This document shows, in pieces, positions 17,756 through 29,855 of a DNA stretch of 38,176 nt. Position 1 is the stretch's first letter; each line of letters starts with the position of its first letter. The translations under genes were made by a program, and so were the position numbers. The notes under the pieces are model-generated. The model saw only the letters and a list, made by a program, of their open reading frames with translations. It was not told where the DNA came from and did not search any database. This stretch comes from Candidatus Polarisedimenticola svalbardensis (GTDB lineage Bacteria > Acidobacteriota > Polarisedimenticolia > Polarisedimenticolales > Polarisedimenticolaceae), in contig JACXWD010000029.1 in the NCBI GenBank assembly GCA_014764515.1, positions 1 through 38,176 of the forward strand. Direction: 5' to 3'.

Positions 17756-18031
17756 GTGAACAAGGCAACACTCATCGACATGATCGCCAAAGACGCCGGC
17801 ATCACCAAGACTGCCGCCGCCACCGCCGTGAGCAGCATGACCACCGGCATCACCAAGGCTCTGAAAAAGAACCAGCGGGTCACCCTGGTCGGCTTCGGAA
17901 CCTGGGGCGTGACCAAGCGGAAAGCCCGCACCGGCCGCAACCCTCAGACCGGCGAAGCGATCAAGATCAAGGCCAAAAAGGCCGTCCGCTTCAAAGCGGG
18001 TAAGACGCTGGAAGGCGCACTGAACAAGTAG
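17756..18031 (+). CDS. hup: Nucleoid DNA-binding protein HU
   Basis: 91-residue HU/IHF-family protein that bends and compacts DNA as a dimer. The N-terminal helices start MNKATLIDMIAKDAGI; the core strand motif VTLVGFGTWGV (normally GFGxF) and the DNA-binding beta-arm with RTGRNPQTGE, including the intercalating proline, are all present. Start is GTG at 17756 with a full AAGGAGGTG site 6 nt upstream and a near-consensus promoter, as expected for an abundant protein. A strong terminator follows, so the gene is monocistronic. Family is certain; HU rather than IHF is favoured by the family resemblance and homodimer-type arm. Confidence 0.96.
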   Translation: MNKATLIDMIAKDAGITKTAAATAVSSMTTGITKALKKNQRVTLVGFGTWGVTKRKARTGRNPQTGEAIKIKAKKAVRFKAGKTLEGALNK

Positions 18032-18054
18032 CGCTGCACCAAGAGATTGCAAAG

Positions 18055-18085
18055 CCCGGGATGAGAAATCGTCCCGGGTTTTTTT
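18055..18085 (+). terminator. Intrinsic terminator of the HU gene
   Basis: CCCGGGA (18055-18061), loop, TCCCGGG (18072-18078), then TTTTTTT to 18085. The U-run overlaps the stop codon of the convergent biotin-carrier gene (18084-18086). Confidence 0.9.
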
Positions 18086-18575
18086 ATTCGACTACCACCA
18101 GGGCGCCGCCGGACTCCACCGCCTGGCCGGGTTCCACCTTGACTTCGGTGACCTTGCCGTCCTTGGGGGATTCGATTTCGTTTTCCATCTTCATCGCCTC
18201 GACAACGACCAGGCCCTGACCTTCGGTGACCCGGTCACCGGCTTTCACCAGGACCCGGACCACCTTGCCCGGCATCATCGATTCAACCGTCTGCGGTCCT
18301 TCCTTTGCGCCGCTCATCTCACGGGCCTGGCGACTGGCGTCGGTGAACCGAACCTGCTGTTCCGATGCGCCGTGGCGGATGATGTAACCGTCGCCGGCAA
18401 CCTCCACCGAGACTTCGTACGACTTGCCGCCTGAAAGGATGGAGTAGAAATCCCCTTCAAGTTTGTCGGCGTTCACCAGCCGGCTTTCGCCGTCGATCTC
18501 CACCAGGAAATCCTTGTCACGACGCTCGATGTTGACCTCCTGGACTGCATCTCCAACCCGTGCCGTGATCTTCAT
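18084..18575 (-). CDS. Biotin carboxyl carrier protein of an acyl-CoA carboxylase
   Basis: 163 residues. The C-terminal biotinyl domain (about 94-163) carries the biotin-attachment site EAMKMEN with Lys129, flanked by the paired Gly/Pro turns of lipoyl-type hammerheads. Residues 1-90 resemble the small domain found between the carboxylase and biotin domains of propionyl-CoA-type alpha subunits, suggesting that this is the detached C-terminal part of such a subunit. ATG at 18575 overlaps the biotin carboxylase stop by 4 nt (ATGA), so synthesis is coupled; an upstream in-frame ATG (18719) lies in the carboxylase gene and was not used. Moves CO2 from the carboxylase to the carboxyltransferase. 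Last gene of the leftward run; convergent with HU. Confidence 0.92.
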   Translation of the reverse strand: MKITARVGDAVQEVNIERRDKDFLVEIDGESRLVNADKLEGDFYSILSGGKSYEVSVEVAGDGYIIRHGASEQQVRFTDASRQAREMSGAKEGPQTVESMMPGKVVRVLVKAGDRVTEGQGLVVVEAMKMENEIESPKDGKVTEVKVEPGQAVESGGALVVVE

Positions 18576-20092
18576 GATCGCCACGCCCCTCCGCGATGGA
18601 CCCACTTCCAGTAAGAGCGGTTCCCTCCGCCTTTCATTTCCGACGCCCGTGCCGAACGTTGCTCCACTTCCCGGAAGTGGGCTATCGAGGCGGCGATGAC
18701 CGCGATCTCCTTCAGCCACGGATCCTGCCCCGGCGTGAGAAGTTCCGGATGTTCCGCGAGGTAACCGGTGTGGATGTCTCCTGCGATGAACGGCTCCGAG
18801 TCCATAAGCTGGCGGTGGAAGGGAACCGACGTGCGGATACCGTCAACCCGGTACTCGTCGAGAGCCCGGCGCATGCGGGCGATGGCCTGCTGCCGGTCGG
18901 CGGCCCAGACCACCAGCTTGGCTAGCATCGGGTCGTAGAAGATCGGAACCTCGTACCCCGGATAGGTGCCGCCGTCGTAGCGCACGCCGGGACCCTGGGG
19001 AGGACGCAAACCTCTTATGGTCCCAGGTGACGGCATGAAATTCCGGGCCGGGTCCTCGGCGATGATGCGGCACTCGATGGAGTGGCCGCGCAATTCGATA
19101 TCGTCCTGGGTGAACGGCAGTTTCGCGCCGGCGGCGACTTCGATCATGGTCCGAACCATATCGATACCGGTGACCATTTCGGTAACCGGGTGCTCCACCT
19201 GCAACCGGGCATTCACTTCCATGAAGTAGAACGAGCCGTCGGCACCGCGGAGGAACTCCACCGTGCCGGCGGAACTGTACCCGGCCGCCTTGGCCGCCTT
19301 TACAGCCAGGTCGCCGATCATCGCCCGATCTTCCGGCGTCACTACCGGAGACGGGCTCTCTTCGATCAGCTTCTGGTGCCTGCGCTGGATGGAGCATTCC
19401 CGTTCACCGAGGTGCACGCAGTTGCCGTGCTGATCGGCAAAGACCTGGACCTCGATGTGCCGCGGTTTGACCACGAACTTTTCCAGGAACACGGTGTCGT
19501 CGCCGAAGGCCGATGCGGCTTCGCCTTTGGCCTGGGCCATGAGGGACGGCAGCTCATCGGCGGAGTTCACCACCCTCATGCCTTTGCCGCCACCGCCGGC
19601 GGACGCTTTCAACAATACCGGGTATCCGATCTCCTCCGCCTGGGCCAGGACCTTGTCCACGTCATCGCAGAGGGGCGGGGTTCCCGGCACAACCGGCACC
19701 CCGGCATCCATCATCAGCTTGCGGGCCCGTACCTTGTCGCCGATCGCTTCCATGGAATCGCCGGTAGGACCGATGAACACCACCCCTGCTTTCACGCAGG
19801 CCCGGGCAAACCCGGCGTTCTCCGACAGGAAGCCGTAGCCCGGATGGATCGCCTCGGCTCCGGTCTGTTTCGCCGCATCCAGGATGCGGTCGATCCGCAG
19901 GTACGATTCGGTGGAAGGAGGCGGCCCGATCCGGATCGCTTCCATCGCCATGCGGACGTGGAGCGCGTCCCGGTCGGCGTCGGAGTACACCGCCACGGTT
20001 TGGATTCCCATCTCGTGGCAGGCCCGGATGATGCGAACCGCGATCTCCCCGCGGTTGGCGATCAGGATCTTTTTAAAGAGGGATGTTGCCAT
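18572..20092 (-). CDS. accC: Biotin carboxylase subunit of an acyl-CoA carboxylase
   Basis: 506 residues. ATP-dependent carboxylation of the biotin on the neighbouring carrier protein. N-terminal [14 protein letters not shown], the ATP-grasp glycine loop SAGGGGKGM (164-172), [22 protein letters not shown] (with the conserved Glu/Arg), and [14 protein letters not shown] near 290-305 are all present. It is about 55 residues longer than AccC of E. coli, mostly at the C-terminus ([19 protein letters not shown]...), as in the carboxylase part of propionyl-CoA carboxylase alpha chains. Start ATG at 20092 lies inside the 3' end of the carboxyltransferase gene (20-nt overlap). Confidence 0.94.
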   Translation of the reverse strand: MATSLFKKILIANRGEIAVRIIRACHEMGIQTVAVYSDADRDALHVRMAMEAIRIGPPPSTESYLRIDRILDAAKQTGAEAIHPGYGFLSENAGFARACVKAGVVFIGPTGDSMEAIGDKVRARKLMMDAGVPVVPGTPPLCDDVDKVLAQAEEIGYPVLLKASAGGGGKGMRVVNSADELPSLMAQAKGEAASAFGDDTVFLEKFVVKPRHIEVQVFADQHGNCVHLGERECSIQRRHQKLIEESPSPVVTPEDRAMIGDLAVKAAKAAGYSSAGTVEFLRGADGSFYFMEVNARLQVEHPVTEMVTGIDMVRTMIEVAAGAKLPFTQDDIELRGHSIECRIIAEDPARNFMPSPGTIRGLRPPQGPGVRYDGGTYPGYEVPIFYDPMLAKLVVWAADRQQAIARMRRALDEYRVDGIRTSVPFHRQLMDSEPFIAGDIHTGYLAEHPELLTPGQDPWLKEIAVIAASIAHFREVEQRSARASEMKGGGNRSYWKWVHRGGAWRS

Positions 20093-21620
20093 GTTTCTTC
20101 CTGGGGTTCTCGTCGCGCTTGTTCTCGAGCAGTCTCAGGGAGGCGATCAGCTTGGACCGGGTAACCGACGGTTCGATAACCTCGTCCACGTAACCTCGTT
20201 CCGCGGCAATATACGGATTGGCGAACTTGGTGCGATAGTCATCCACCAGTTCCTTCCTCATGGCGTCGGGGTCTTCCGCAGCGGCGATCTCCCTGCGGTT
20301 GATGATGTTCACGGCGCCCTCGGGCCCCATGACCGCGATCTCCGCCGTGGGCCAGGCGAAATTGAAATCGGTGCGGATGTGCTTGGAAGCCATGACGCAG
20401 TACGCCCCGCCGTACGCCTTGCGGGTGATCACCGTGATCTTCGGTACTGTTGCCTCGGCGTAGGCGTACAGGATCTTGGCGCCGTGGACGATGATGCCGC
20501 GGTACTCCTGATCGGTTCCGGGAAGGAACCCGGGCACATCCTCGAACGTGATCAGGGGGATATTGAAACAGTCGCAGAACCGGATGAAGCGGGCGCCCTT
20601 CACCGAAGCGTCGATATCCAGCACGCCGGCCAGCACCGCCGGCTGGTTGGCGATGATGCCCACCGACTTGCCGCCCAGGCGGCCGAAGCCGACTACGATG
20701 TTGCGGGCGAAATGCTCATGGACTTCCAGGAAACGGCCGTCGTCCACCACGGAGGTGATGACCTTCTTGATGTCGTAAGGCTGGTTCGGGTTTAGCGGCA
20801 CCACCGAGTTCAGGGTGTCCTCCCGGCGATCGTCCGGATCGTCGGTGGGGACCAGCGGCGGATCTTCCATGTTGTTGGAAGGCATGAACGACAGCATCTC
20901 CCGGATCAGGAGCAGGGCATCCCGGTCATCGTCGGTTGCGAAGTGGGCGACGCCGGATTTGGTGTTGTGGGTCATCGCCCCGCCCAGCGCTTCCTTGGTC
21001 ACTTCTTCGTGGGTGACCTGGCTGATGACGTCGGGGCCGGTTATGAACATGTAGGAGGTGTCTTTCACCATGACGGTGAAGTCGGTGATCGCCGGCGAGT
21101 ACACCGAACCGCCGGCGCAGGGACCCATGATCGAAGAGATCTGGGGCACGACACCGGACGCGATGGTGTTCCGCAGGAAAATGTCGGCGTAGCCGGCCAG
21201 GGAAACCACCCCTTCCTGGATCCGGGCGCCGCCGGAATCGTTCAGTCCGATGATCGGCGCGCCGACCCGCATCGCCATGTCCATCATCTTGCAGACCTTC
21301 TCGGCGAAGGTCTCGGACAGGGAGCCGCCGAACACGGTGAAATCGTGGGCAAAGACGAACACCGGCCGGCCGTCGATCCTGCCGTGGCCGGTGATGACGC
21401 CGTCTCCCGGGATGCGCTGCTTGTCCATCCCGAAATCCTGGTTGCGATGGATTACCAGGGCGTCGAACTCTTCAAAGGATCCCGGATCCAGCAGGGCGTC
21501 GATCCGCTCCCGGGCGGTCAGCTTGCCGGCGGCGTGCTGCTTCTCGATCCGGGCTTCGCCTCCGCCCTTGCGGCTGTCGTCGTAACGTCGGCGCAGCTCT
21601 TCCAGTCGTTTCGCTTCCAT
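20073..21620 (-). CDS. pccB: Acyl-CoA carboxylase carboxyltransferase (propionyl-CoA carboxylase beta type)
   Basis: 515 residues of the crotonase-like carboxyltransferase family. Transfers the carboxyl from biotin to an acyl-CoA, most likely propionyl-CoA, giving methylmalonyl-CoA. Motifs: [18 protein letters not shown] at the start; [14 protein letters not shown] and [16 protein letters not shown] (acyl-CoA oxyanion site) in the first half; [18 protein letters not shown] and [11 protein letters not shown] (biotin side) in the second. Length and sequence fit PccB/MmdA rather than the split AccA/AccD type. A decarboxylase role (MmdA) is less likely because a biotin carboxylase gene follows at once. 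No mutase or epimerase gene is in the window. Seven bp after the transaldolase-like gene, so in the same operon. Confidence 0.92.
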   Translation of the reverse strand: MEAKRLEELRRRYDDSRKGGGEARIEKQHAAGKLTARERIDALLDPGSFEEFDALVIHRNQDFGMDKQRIPGDGVITGHGRIDGRPVFVFAHDFTVFGGSLSETFAEKVCKMMDMAMRVGAPIIGLNDSGGARIQEGVVSLAGYADIFLRNTIASGVVPQISSIMGPCAGGSVYSPAITDFTVMVKDTSYMFITGPDVISQVTHEEVTKEALGGAMTHNTKSGVAHFATDDDRDALLLIREMLSFMPSNNMEDPPLVPTDDPDDRREDTLNSVVPLNPNQPYDIKKVITSVVDDGRFLEVHEHFARNIVVGFGRLGGKSVGIIANQPAVLAGVLDIDASVKGARFIRFCDCFNIPLITFEDVPGFLPGTDQEYRGIIVHGAKILYAYAEATVPKITVITRKAYGGAYCVMASKHIRTDFNFAWPTAEIAVMGPEGAVNIINRREIAAAEDPDAMRKELVDDYRTKFANPYIAAERGYVDEVIEPSVTRSKLIASLRLLENKRDENPRKKHGNIPL

Positions 21621-21627
21621 GGTTCCC

Positions 21628-22272
21628 TCAGGATTTCATCTTCTTCCAGTCGGCCATGAATTTTTCCAGGCCGATGTCGGTGAGCGGGTGCTTGATCAAC
21701 TGCATGACCACCTTGTACGGGATGGTGGCTACGTCGGCGCCGGCCATGGCGCAGTCCACCACGTGCATCGGCGAGCGGATCGATGCGGCCAGGATCTCGG
21801 TATCGAAGCCGTAGTTGTCGTAGATGATCCGGATCTGCTGGATCAGGTCCATACCCTCGTGGGAAATGTCGTCCAGCCGGCCGACGAACGGGCTGATGAA
21901 CGATGCCCCGGCCTTGGCCGCCATGAGCGCCTGGGAGGGTGAGAAACACAGGGTCACGTTGACCTTGATATTCTTCTCCCGCAACGCCTTGCAGGCCTGC
22001 AGCCCATCCTTGGTCAGCGGAACCTTGATGGTGATGTTGGGGTGGATCTTGGCAAGCTCGAGCCCCTGCTCCAGCATGCCGTCACGATCCATGGCGGTAA
22101 CCTCGGCGGATATCGGGCCGTTGACGATGCTGCAAATTTCTCGCAACACCTGGTGGAAATCACGACCCTCTTTCGCTACCAGGCTCGGATTGGTGGTGAC
22201 GCCATCCAGGATGCCCAGGCTGGCCGCTTCCCGGATCTCGTCGACATTGGCCGTATCTATGAAAAACTTCAT
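21628..22272 (-). CDS. fsa: Small transaldolase / fructose-6-phosphate aldolase-like protein
   Basis: 214 residues, the size of the compact TalC/FSA subfamily of class I aldolases. Schiff-base Lys83 in NITIKVPL is present, with the N-terminal [13 protein letters not shown] and DGVTTNPSL (Asp and Asn of the active site) and the C-terminal [27 protein letters not shown]. Reaction is either transaldolase in the pentose phosphate pathway or fructose-6-phosphate cleavage; sequence alone does not decide. ATG at 22272 overlaps the gyrA stop by 4 nt (ATGA) and the carboxyltransferase gene follows after 7 bp. Confidence 0.93.
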   Translation of the reverse strand: MKFFIDTANVDEIREAASLGILDGVTTNPSLVAKEGRDFHQVLREICSIVNGPISAEVTAMDRDGMLEQGLELAKIHPNITIKVPLTKDGLQACKALREKNIKVNVTLCFSPSQALMAAKAGASFISPFVGRLDDISHEGMDLIQQIRIIYDNYGFDTEILAASIRSPMHVVDCAMAGADVATIPYKVVMQLIKHPLTDIGLEKFMADWKKMKS

Positions 22273-24716
22273 TCGCCGTTCTCCTCTTCTTCGTGTTCGC
22301 TGGTTCGGGTGGCCGATACCACCGCATCGCCTTCATTGAGCTGGATCATCCTCACGCCCTGGGTTGCCCGGCCGATGCGGCTGACGCCGGCCACATCCAT
22401 GCGGATGATCTTGCCCTTGGCGGTGACGATCATGACGTGATCGGTTTCGTTCACTTCCATACTCGCCACCACTTCACCGATCTTCTCGGTGGTGCGCATA
22501 TTCAAGATGCCCGAACCGCCCCGGCCCTGGGTGCGGTATTCCTGATGGTCGGTACGTTTGCCGTACCCGCCCGAGGAGATGGTCAGGATGTCCGGCTTGC
22601 CCGACAGGATCTCCATGGCCACAAGGCGATCGGTCTTGGCGCATCGGATGGCGATAACGCCCCGGGTTGTCCTCCCCATGGGCCGGACGTCGCTTTCCTT
22701 GAACCGGATCGACTTGCCGGAGGCGGTGGCGATGAAGATCTCGCTGTTGCCGTCGGACATGCCGGCGGACAGCACTTCGTCGCCCTCTTCGATGTTGATG
22801 GCGATAATGCCGGCCGCCCGGGGGTTGCTGAACGCAGACAGCGCCGTCTTCTTGATGAATCCGCGGCGGGTTGACAGCACCACGAAACGGTCATCTTCGA
22901 AGTCCCGAACCGCCAGGATCGCCGCCACGGTCTCGCCCTGTCCGATCTGGATCAGGTTGACCAGCGCCTTGCCTTTGCCGTCGGCGCCGACTTCGGGGAT
23001 GCGATAGACCTTCAGCCAATGCATCTTGCCGGCGCTGGTGAATACCAGGATGTAGTCATGGGTGGAGGCGACGAACAGGGTGTCCACCAGATCCTCCGCC
23101 CGCGGGGTCATTCCCTTGCGGCCTTTGCCGCCCCGCTTCTGGGCGCGGTACTCCGACAGCGCCGTGCGCTTGATGTAACCGGTGCGGGTGACCGTGATCA
23201 CCATGTCCTCTTCCTTGATCAGGTCTTCCAGGGAGATCTCTTCCTCGCTGTCCACGATCTCGGTGCGACGGGGATCGGCAAACTTTTCCCGGATCTCGGC
23301 CAACTCGTCCACAATGATCTTGTACTGCAGGGCGTCGCTGGCCAGGATCTCCTTGAGGCTCGTGATCAGCTTGATGATCTCTTCGTACTCGTCGATGATC
23401 TTCTGCCGCTCCAGCCCGGTCAGCCGGTGCAGGCGCATTTCCAGTATCGCCTGGGCCTGGCGATCGCTGAACTCGAAGCGACTCCGCAGGCTGGCCTTGG
23501 CCTCTGCAGGCGTCTTGGACTCGCGGATCCTCTTGATGACCTCGTCCAGGTTATCGATGGCGATCTTGAGGCCTTCCAGGATATGGGCCCGGTCTTCCGC
23601 CTTCCGCAGATCGAACATGGTGCGGCGGACCACCACTTCCTTTCGGAAGTCGATGAAATGCCGCAGCATGTCCCGCACCGGCAGGGTCTCCGGCCGGCCG
23701 TTGACGATAGCCAGGGAGTTGATGCCGAAAGTGGATTGCAGCTTGGTGAACTTGTACAGCTGGTTCAGGAGGATATTGGCGTTCTCCCCCCGTTTCACTT
23801 CGATCACGACCCGGATGCCGTCCCGGTCCGACTCGTCCCGGATGTCGCTGATGCCCTCGACCTTCTTGTCCTTGACCAGGCCGGCGATATCCTTGACCAG
23901 CTGGGCCTTGTTGACCTGGTACGGCAGTTCACGGATGATCACCCGTTCCCGGTCCTTCTTCCCGGGCCAGGGTTCGATCTCCGCCTTGCCCCGCATGATC
24001 ACCCGGCCCCGGCCTGTGGCGTAGGCCTGGTGGATCCCGGCCCGTCCGTAGATGTAGCCGGCGGTGGGGAAGTCGGGACCGGGGAGCAGTTCCAGGATCT
24101 CCGCCAGGCCGGCTTCCGGGTTCTCGATGAGCAGGTTGATGGCGTCGATCACTTCCCCGAGATTGTGAGGCGGTATTTTGGTCGCCATACCGACGGCGAT
24201 ACCGTCGGAACCGTTCACCAGCAGGTTCGGGATCGCCGCCGGAAGAACCGCCGGCTCATGCTCCGAGCCGTCGTAGTTCTCGAGGAATTCGACGGTTTCC
24301 TTTTCGATGTCCCGGAGCATCTCGGCGGCCAGTTTCTGAAGCCGGATCTCGGTGTACCGCATGGCGGCCGCCCGGTCACCGTCCACAGAACCGAAGTTGC
24401 CCTGGCCGTCCACCATCGGGTAGCGCATGGAGAAGTCCTGGGCCAGCCGGACGATGGTGTCGTACACCGCGGTGTCGCCGTGAGGGTGGAACCGGCCGAT
24501 GACCGAACCGACGGTTCGGGCCGATTTCTTGTACGGCTTGTCATGGGTGTTGCTGGTGTCGTACATGGCGTACAGCACCCGGCGGTGAACCGGTTTGAGG
24601 CCGTCCCGGACATCGGGAAGGGCGCGGCCCACGATCACGCTCATGGCGTAATCCAGGTAGGACCGTTTCATCTCCTCTTCGATGCTTATCGGTATCTGTC
24701 GACTTAGTTCATCCAT
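22269..24716 (-). CDS. gyrA: DNA gyrase subunit A
   Basis: 815 residues. Cuts and rejoins DNA in the A2B2 gyrase that adds negative supercoils. Catalytic Tyr121 in AAMRYTE; quinolone region [10 protein letters not shown] has Thr82 where E. coli has Ser83, with the acidic Asp86 kept. The C-terminal wrapping domain has the GyrA-box [10 protein letters not shown], which separates it from ParC. ATG at 24716 lies 36 bp after gyrB; it is followed by the aldolase gene with a 4-nt overlap. Confidence 0.97.
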   Translation of the reverse strand: MDELSRQIPISIEEEMKRSYLDYAMSVIVGRALPDVRDGLKPVHRRVLYAMYDTSNTHDKPYKKSARTVGSVIGRFHPHGDTAVYDTIVRLAQDFSMRYPMVDGQGNFGSVDGDRAAAMRYTEIRLQKLAAEMLRDIEKETVEFLENYDGSEHEPAVLPAAIPNLLVNGSDGIAVGMATKIPPHNLGEVIDAINLLIENPEAGLAEILELLPGPDFPTAGYIYGRAGIHQAYATGRGRVIMRGKAEIEPWPGKKDRERVIIRELPYQVNKAQLVKDIAGLVKDKKVEGISDIRDESDRDGIRVVIEVKRGENANILLNQLYKFTKLQSTFGINSLAIVNGRPETLPVRDMLRHFIDFRKEVVVRRTMFDLRKAEDRAHILEGLKIAIDNLDEVIKRIRESKTPAEAKASLRSRFEFSDRQAQAILEMRLHRLTGLERQKIIDEYEEIIKLITSLKEILASDALQYKIIVDELAEIREKFADPRRTEIVDSEEEISLEDLIKEEDMVITVTRTGYIKRTALSEYRAQKRGGKGRKGMTPRAEDLVDTLFVASTHDYILVFTSAGKMHWLKVYRIPEVGADGKGKALVNLIQIGQGETVAAILAVRDFEDDRFVVLSTRRGFIKKTALSAFSNPRAAGIIAINIEEGDEVLSAGMSDGNSEIFIATASGKSIRFKESDVRPMGRTTRGVIAIRCAKTDRLVAMEILSGKPDILTISSGGYGKRTDHQEYRTQGRGGSGILNMRTTEKIGEVVASMEVNETDHVMIVTAKGKIIRMDVAGVSRIGRATQGVRMIQLNEGDAVVSATRTSEHEEEENGE

Positions 24717-24752
24717 ATTTCTTTTTCTCGCGCTTGGTAGTGGAGGGCCGGG

Positions 24753-27191
<2,439 letters not shown>

Positions 27192-27265
27192 TCACCGTCT
27201 CTGTTACGCGTCATCCCATCGCCGGCCCCATCGGGCCTGAACGCGGGGTTCTGCAGGGAACAAGG

Positions 27266-27290
27266 GGGCGGTGAATCATGCTGACCGCCC
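27266..27290 (-). other. Perfect hairpin in the recF-gyrB gap
   Basis: GGGCGGT, 11-nt loop, ACCGCCC. On the minus strand it is followed by CCTTGTT only, so it is a poor terminator; it may process or attenuate the dnaA-to-gyrase transcript. Lies 75 nt before the gyrB ATG. Confidence 0.4.
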
Positions 27291-27333
27291 TGCCTTAAAA
27301 CCTTAGGACATTAAGAGGATATTCTAGCGCGAA

Positions 27334-28446
27334 TCAGGCGATCACGGAAACAGTCCCGTCCGCTACTTTCACATTCCTGAAAGGTACCGGGAGGCGGAGG
27401 GCAAATTCTTCCTTGGAGGTGGCCACGATAGCCTGGAAACCTCCTGTATGCAAGTACTTAGCTAGAATGGCGGCCCGCTCCTCATCCAGGTCGGAGTCAA
27501 AGTCGTCCATGACGAAGATCGGAGATTCCTCCAGATCTTCCTGAAGGCGGGCCAGCTTGGCCAGTTTCATGGCCACCATCGCGCCCCGAACCTGGCCGGC
27601 GGACCCGAATTTCCGCAGATCGGTTCCATCCATTTCCACAGTCAGATCGTCCCGGTGAGGCCCTGAGGCGGTGAATCCCAGTCCGATGTCCCTTTCCCGG
27701 TTCTTCTCAAGGGCTGCAAGAAGGACCGACTCGTATTCTGAAGGGTCCATTTCCCGGGAGGCTGCCGGCGATGGTTGGTACCGCAGGGTCAGTTCGGCGC
27801 CGTCGGGATAGAGTCGCCGGCACGGTTCCCCCAGCTTTCCCGCCAGAAGGACAGCGTATTCCCGCCTGCCCCGGTGTACCCTGCCCGCCGCCTGTACCAG
27901 GCGCTGGTCCCAGGCCTCCAACTGGTTGGACCTGGTCCTTCCGCCGGCCATAGCCCGGAGAAGGGCGTTGCGCTGGGCCCGGATCTGTCGATACTCCCCC
28001 AGAATCCTCAGGAACGATGGGCTCAGGCCGACAATGCCCCGGTCCAGGAACCGTCGGCGTTCCTCCGGGCCGCCCCGCAACACCTGCATCCGCTCGGCGG
28101 TCAGGTCCACCATCCCCAACCGTCCGATGTATTCCTCAAACGGAAGATCCAGACCATCGGCCAGAAGAGCCCTGGCCGGACCATCCTGGATCACCGCCAA
28201 GCTGGAGCGGCCTCCCCGCCACTGGTAATCACCGGCCACACGCATCGGTCCGCCGGACCAGGCAACCAGCTCATCCTGCTTGCGGGTTCTGAAGGAACGA
28301 CCTGTGGCCAGGAGATAGATCGATTCCAGGATGCTGGATTTGCCCTGGCCGTTCCGGCCGGACAGTACGGTCAGTCCTGCATCAAGATCGAGGGAAACCG
28401 CTTTCAGGTTCCTCAGGCGATCGGCTTCGATCTTCCTGAGCCACAC
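27334..28446 (-). CDS. recF: DNA replication and repair protein RecF
   Basis: 370 residues. SMC-like ATPase that helps load RecA at gaps. Walker A SGRNGQGKSSILE (about 29-41), RSFRT after it, signature region and Walker B (IFVMDDFDSDLDEERA) near the C-terminus. Start is GTG at 28446; the ribosome-binding site is weak. Twelve bp after dnaN, same strand. Confidence 0.96.
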   Translation of the reverse strand: MWLRKIEADRLRNLKAVSLDLDAGLTVLSGRNGQGKSSILESIYLLATGRSFRTRKQDELVAWSGGPMRVAGDYQWRGGRSSLAVIQDGPARALLADGLDLPFEEYIGRLGMVDLTAERMQVLRGGPEERRRFLDRGIVGLSPSFLRILGEYRQIRAQRNALLRAMAGGRTRSNQLEAWDQRLVQAAGRVHRGRREYAVLLAGKLGEPCRRLYPDGAELTLRYQPSPAASREMDPSEYESVLLAALEKNRERDIGLGFTASGPHRDDLTVEMDGTDLRKFGSAGQVRGAMVAMKLAKLARLQEDLEESPIFVMDDFDSDLDEERAAILAKYLHTGGFQAIVATSKEEFALRLPVPFRNVKVADGTVSVIA

Positions 28447-28458
28447 TCTGGCGGAACC

Positions 28459-29607
28459 CTACAGAAGGTGCATCGGCATGACGATGTACCGGTAGTCCGT
28501 GTTTCCGGACGGTTCAGGCCGTAATTGCCCCGGCTTGTCGCCGGCGGTGCCGCTGGGGCCCTCGCCGCTCTTGACAGGATCCAGCTCGAGGAGAACGTTG
28601 TCGGTGCCGACCACATTCAGAAAGTCCTGGAAGTAGCGGGCGTTGAAACCGATCTCCACGCTTTCTCCGTCATATTCCACCGGCAGCGATTCCTGGGCGT
28701 TGCCCATGTCCGACTCGTAACTCAATTCCAGCTTTCCTGAAGAAAGGGCGAACCTCACCGCCTTGCCGTAGCGGTCGCTGGCCATGAGCGCAACGCGGCG
28801 AACCGCCGACAACAGATCGGCGGTAGGCACCGGCACGGAAATGGCGCACGCTTCAGGCATGACGTTCTCATAGCTTGGGAACGGGCCTTCGGGAATGGTG
28901 GAAACCAGCTCGTGGCCGGCCAGGCGGAAGAAGACATGGTTCCCCTTCATGCCGAACTCGACCTTGTCGTCGTCTCCGAAATCGGCGGACAGCTTCAGGA
29001 CCTCGGCCAGCGCCTTCCTGGGGACGATGACCTGAACCCCCGCTTTGGGTACGTCCAGTTTCATCTCCTGGTGGCAGTAGGCCAGGCGGTGGCCATCGGT
29101 GGCGACCAGGCAGATCCCCGACGACTCTACTTTCAGAAGGGCGCCGTTCAGAGAGTATCTGGGATCTTCCATGGTAATGGCGAACGATACCCGTTCCACC
29201 ATGGATCGAAGAACCTTCCCCGGCAGACTCACCGGCACCGAACCGAGTTCAGGGAAATCAGGGAAATCGTCCGCCAGCTGTCCGGCCAGTTTGAACCTGG
29301 AGCGCTCGCAGGATATCGCCATCTGATTGTTGTCCCGAAGTTTGAACTGAACCTCGGCATCCGGCAGGGATCTGGATATCTCCAGCAACTTGGCCGCCGG
29401 CAAGGTGATGGTGCCGTTCTGAACAACCGTCGCCTTGACCGCTCCCCGGATATTGACTTCCAGGTCACTGGCCCTGATGTGCAAACCATCTTCCTTCGCT
29501 TCAAGGAAGAGATTGGAAAGAATCGGAAGGGTCGCCCGTTTTTCAACGACCCCTGCGATGGTCTGCAATTCGTGAACGAGATCGTTCTTTCGGATCACGA
29601 ACTCCAT
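28459..29607 (-). CDS. dnaN: DNA polymerase III sliding clamp (beta)
   Basis: 382 residues, three repeated clamp folds. N-terminal MEFVIRKNDLVHELQTIAGVVEKR and C-terminal YRYIVMPMHLL are typical. A Gly/Pro-rich stretch of about 25 residues (from PVKSGEGPSGTAGD) sits just before the last beta strand, where many DnaN have a short loop; this loop is next to the partner-binding pocket. ATG at 29607, with AGAAGGA before it. Preceded by the putative oriC gap, followed 12 bp later by recF. Confidence 0.97.
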   Translation of the reverse strand: MEFVIRKNDLVHELQTIAGVVEKRATLPILSNLFLEAKEDGLHIRASDLEVNIRGAVKATVVQNGTITLPAAKLLEISRSLPDAEVQFKLRDNNQMAISCERSRFKLAGQLADDFPDFPELGSVPVSLPGKVLRSMVERVSFAITMEDPRYSLNGALLKVESSGICLVATDGHRLAYCHQEMKLDVPKAGVQVIVPRKALAEVLKLSADFGDDDKVEFGMKGNHVFFRLAGHELVSTIPEGPFPSYENVMPEACAISVPVPTADLLSAVRRVALMASDRYGKAVRFALSSGKLELSYESDMGNAQESLPVEYDGESVEIGFNARYFQDFLNVVGTDNVLLELDPVKSGEGPSGTAGDKPGQLRPEPSGNTDYRYIVMPMHLL

Positions 29608-29855
29608 GTTTGGTCCTTCTCTCTTACTATCCGTTCAAGATATTCATGAAAGGATAAAGATAGTAGTAACAGTAGCAGGGTGGAAACTGCGCAAAACCGA
29701 ACAAGCACCCTGTTTGCAACCGGTTGTCAAAATGGACCGTTGCGGACGATCGGTGGAAGACTTCCAGGTTTTCCACGCCTTCCCATTCTTCCTCACGATC
29801 CGGATATTGTCCACAATCTATCCACCCACACACCTGTTGAAGGTGCGGATAACGT
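29608..29855. other. Putative replication origin (oriC) in the dnaA-dnaN gap
   Basis: 248 bp. In order from dnaA to dnaN: CTATCCACC (29818-29826), TTGTCCACA (29807-29815), TTTTCCACG (29769-29777), then on the opposite strand TCTTCCACC (29760-29752) and GTTTCCACC (29687-29679), all sharing the TCCAC core of the DnaA box TTATCCACA. Directly after the last box come six triplets of DnaA-trio type (29661-29678) and an AT-rich stretch (29632-29660). This is the same order as in the B. subtilis dnaA-dnaN origin module. A further TTATCCGCA lies on the minus strand inside the dnaA 3' end near 29844-29852. Confidence 0.7.
29661..29678 (+). other. DnaA-trio-like repeat (6 triplets)
   Basis: TAG TAG TAA CAG TAG CAG: each triplet has a central A and five of six end in G, matching the 3'-(G/A)A-N-5' trio that directs DnaA onto single strands. 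It abuts the box at 29679-29687 on one side and the AT-rich stretch on the other. Confidence 0.6.

Noticed and set aside
22269-24716. ParC instead of GyrA
   Set aside because: The GyrA-box [10 protein letters not shown] is present and gyrB is directly upstream.
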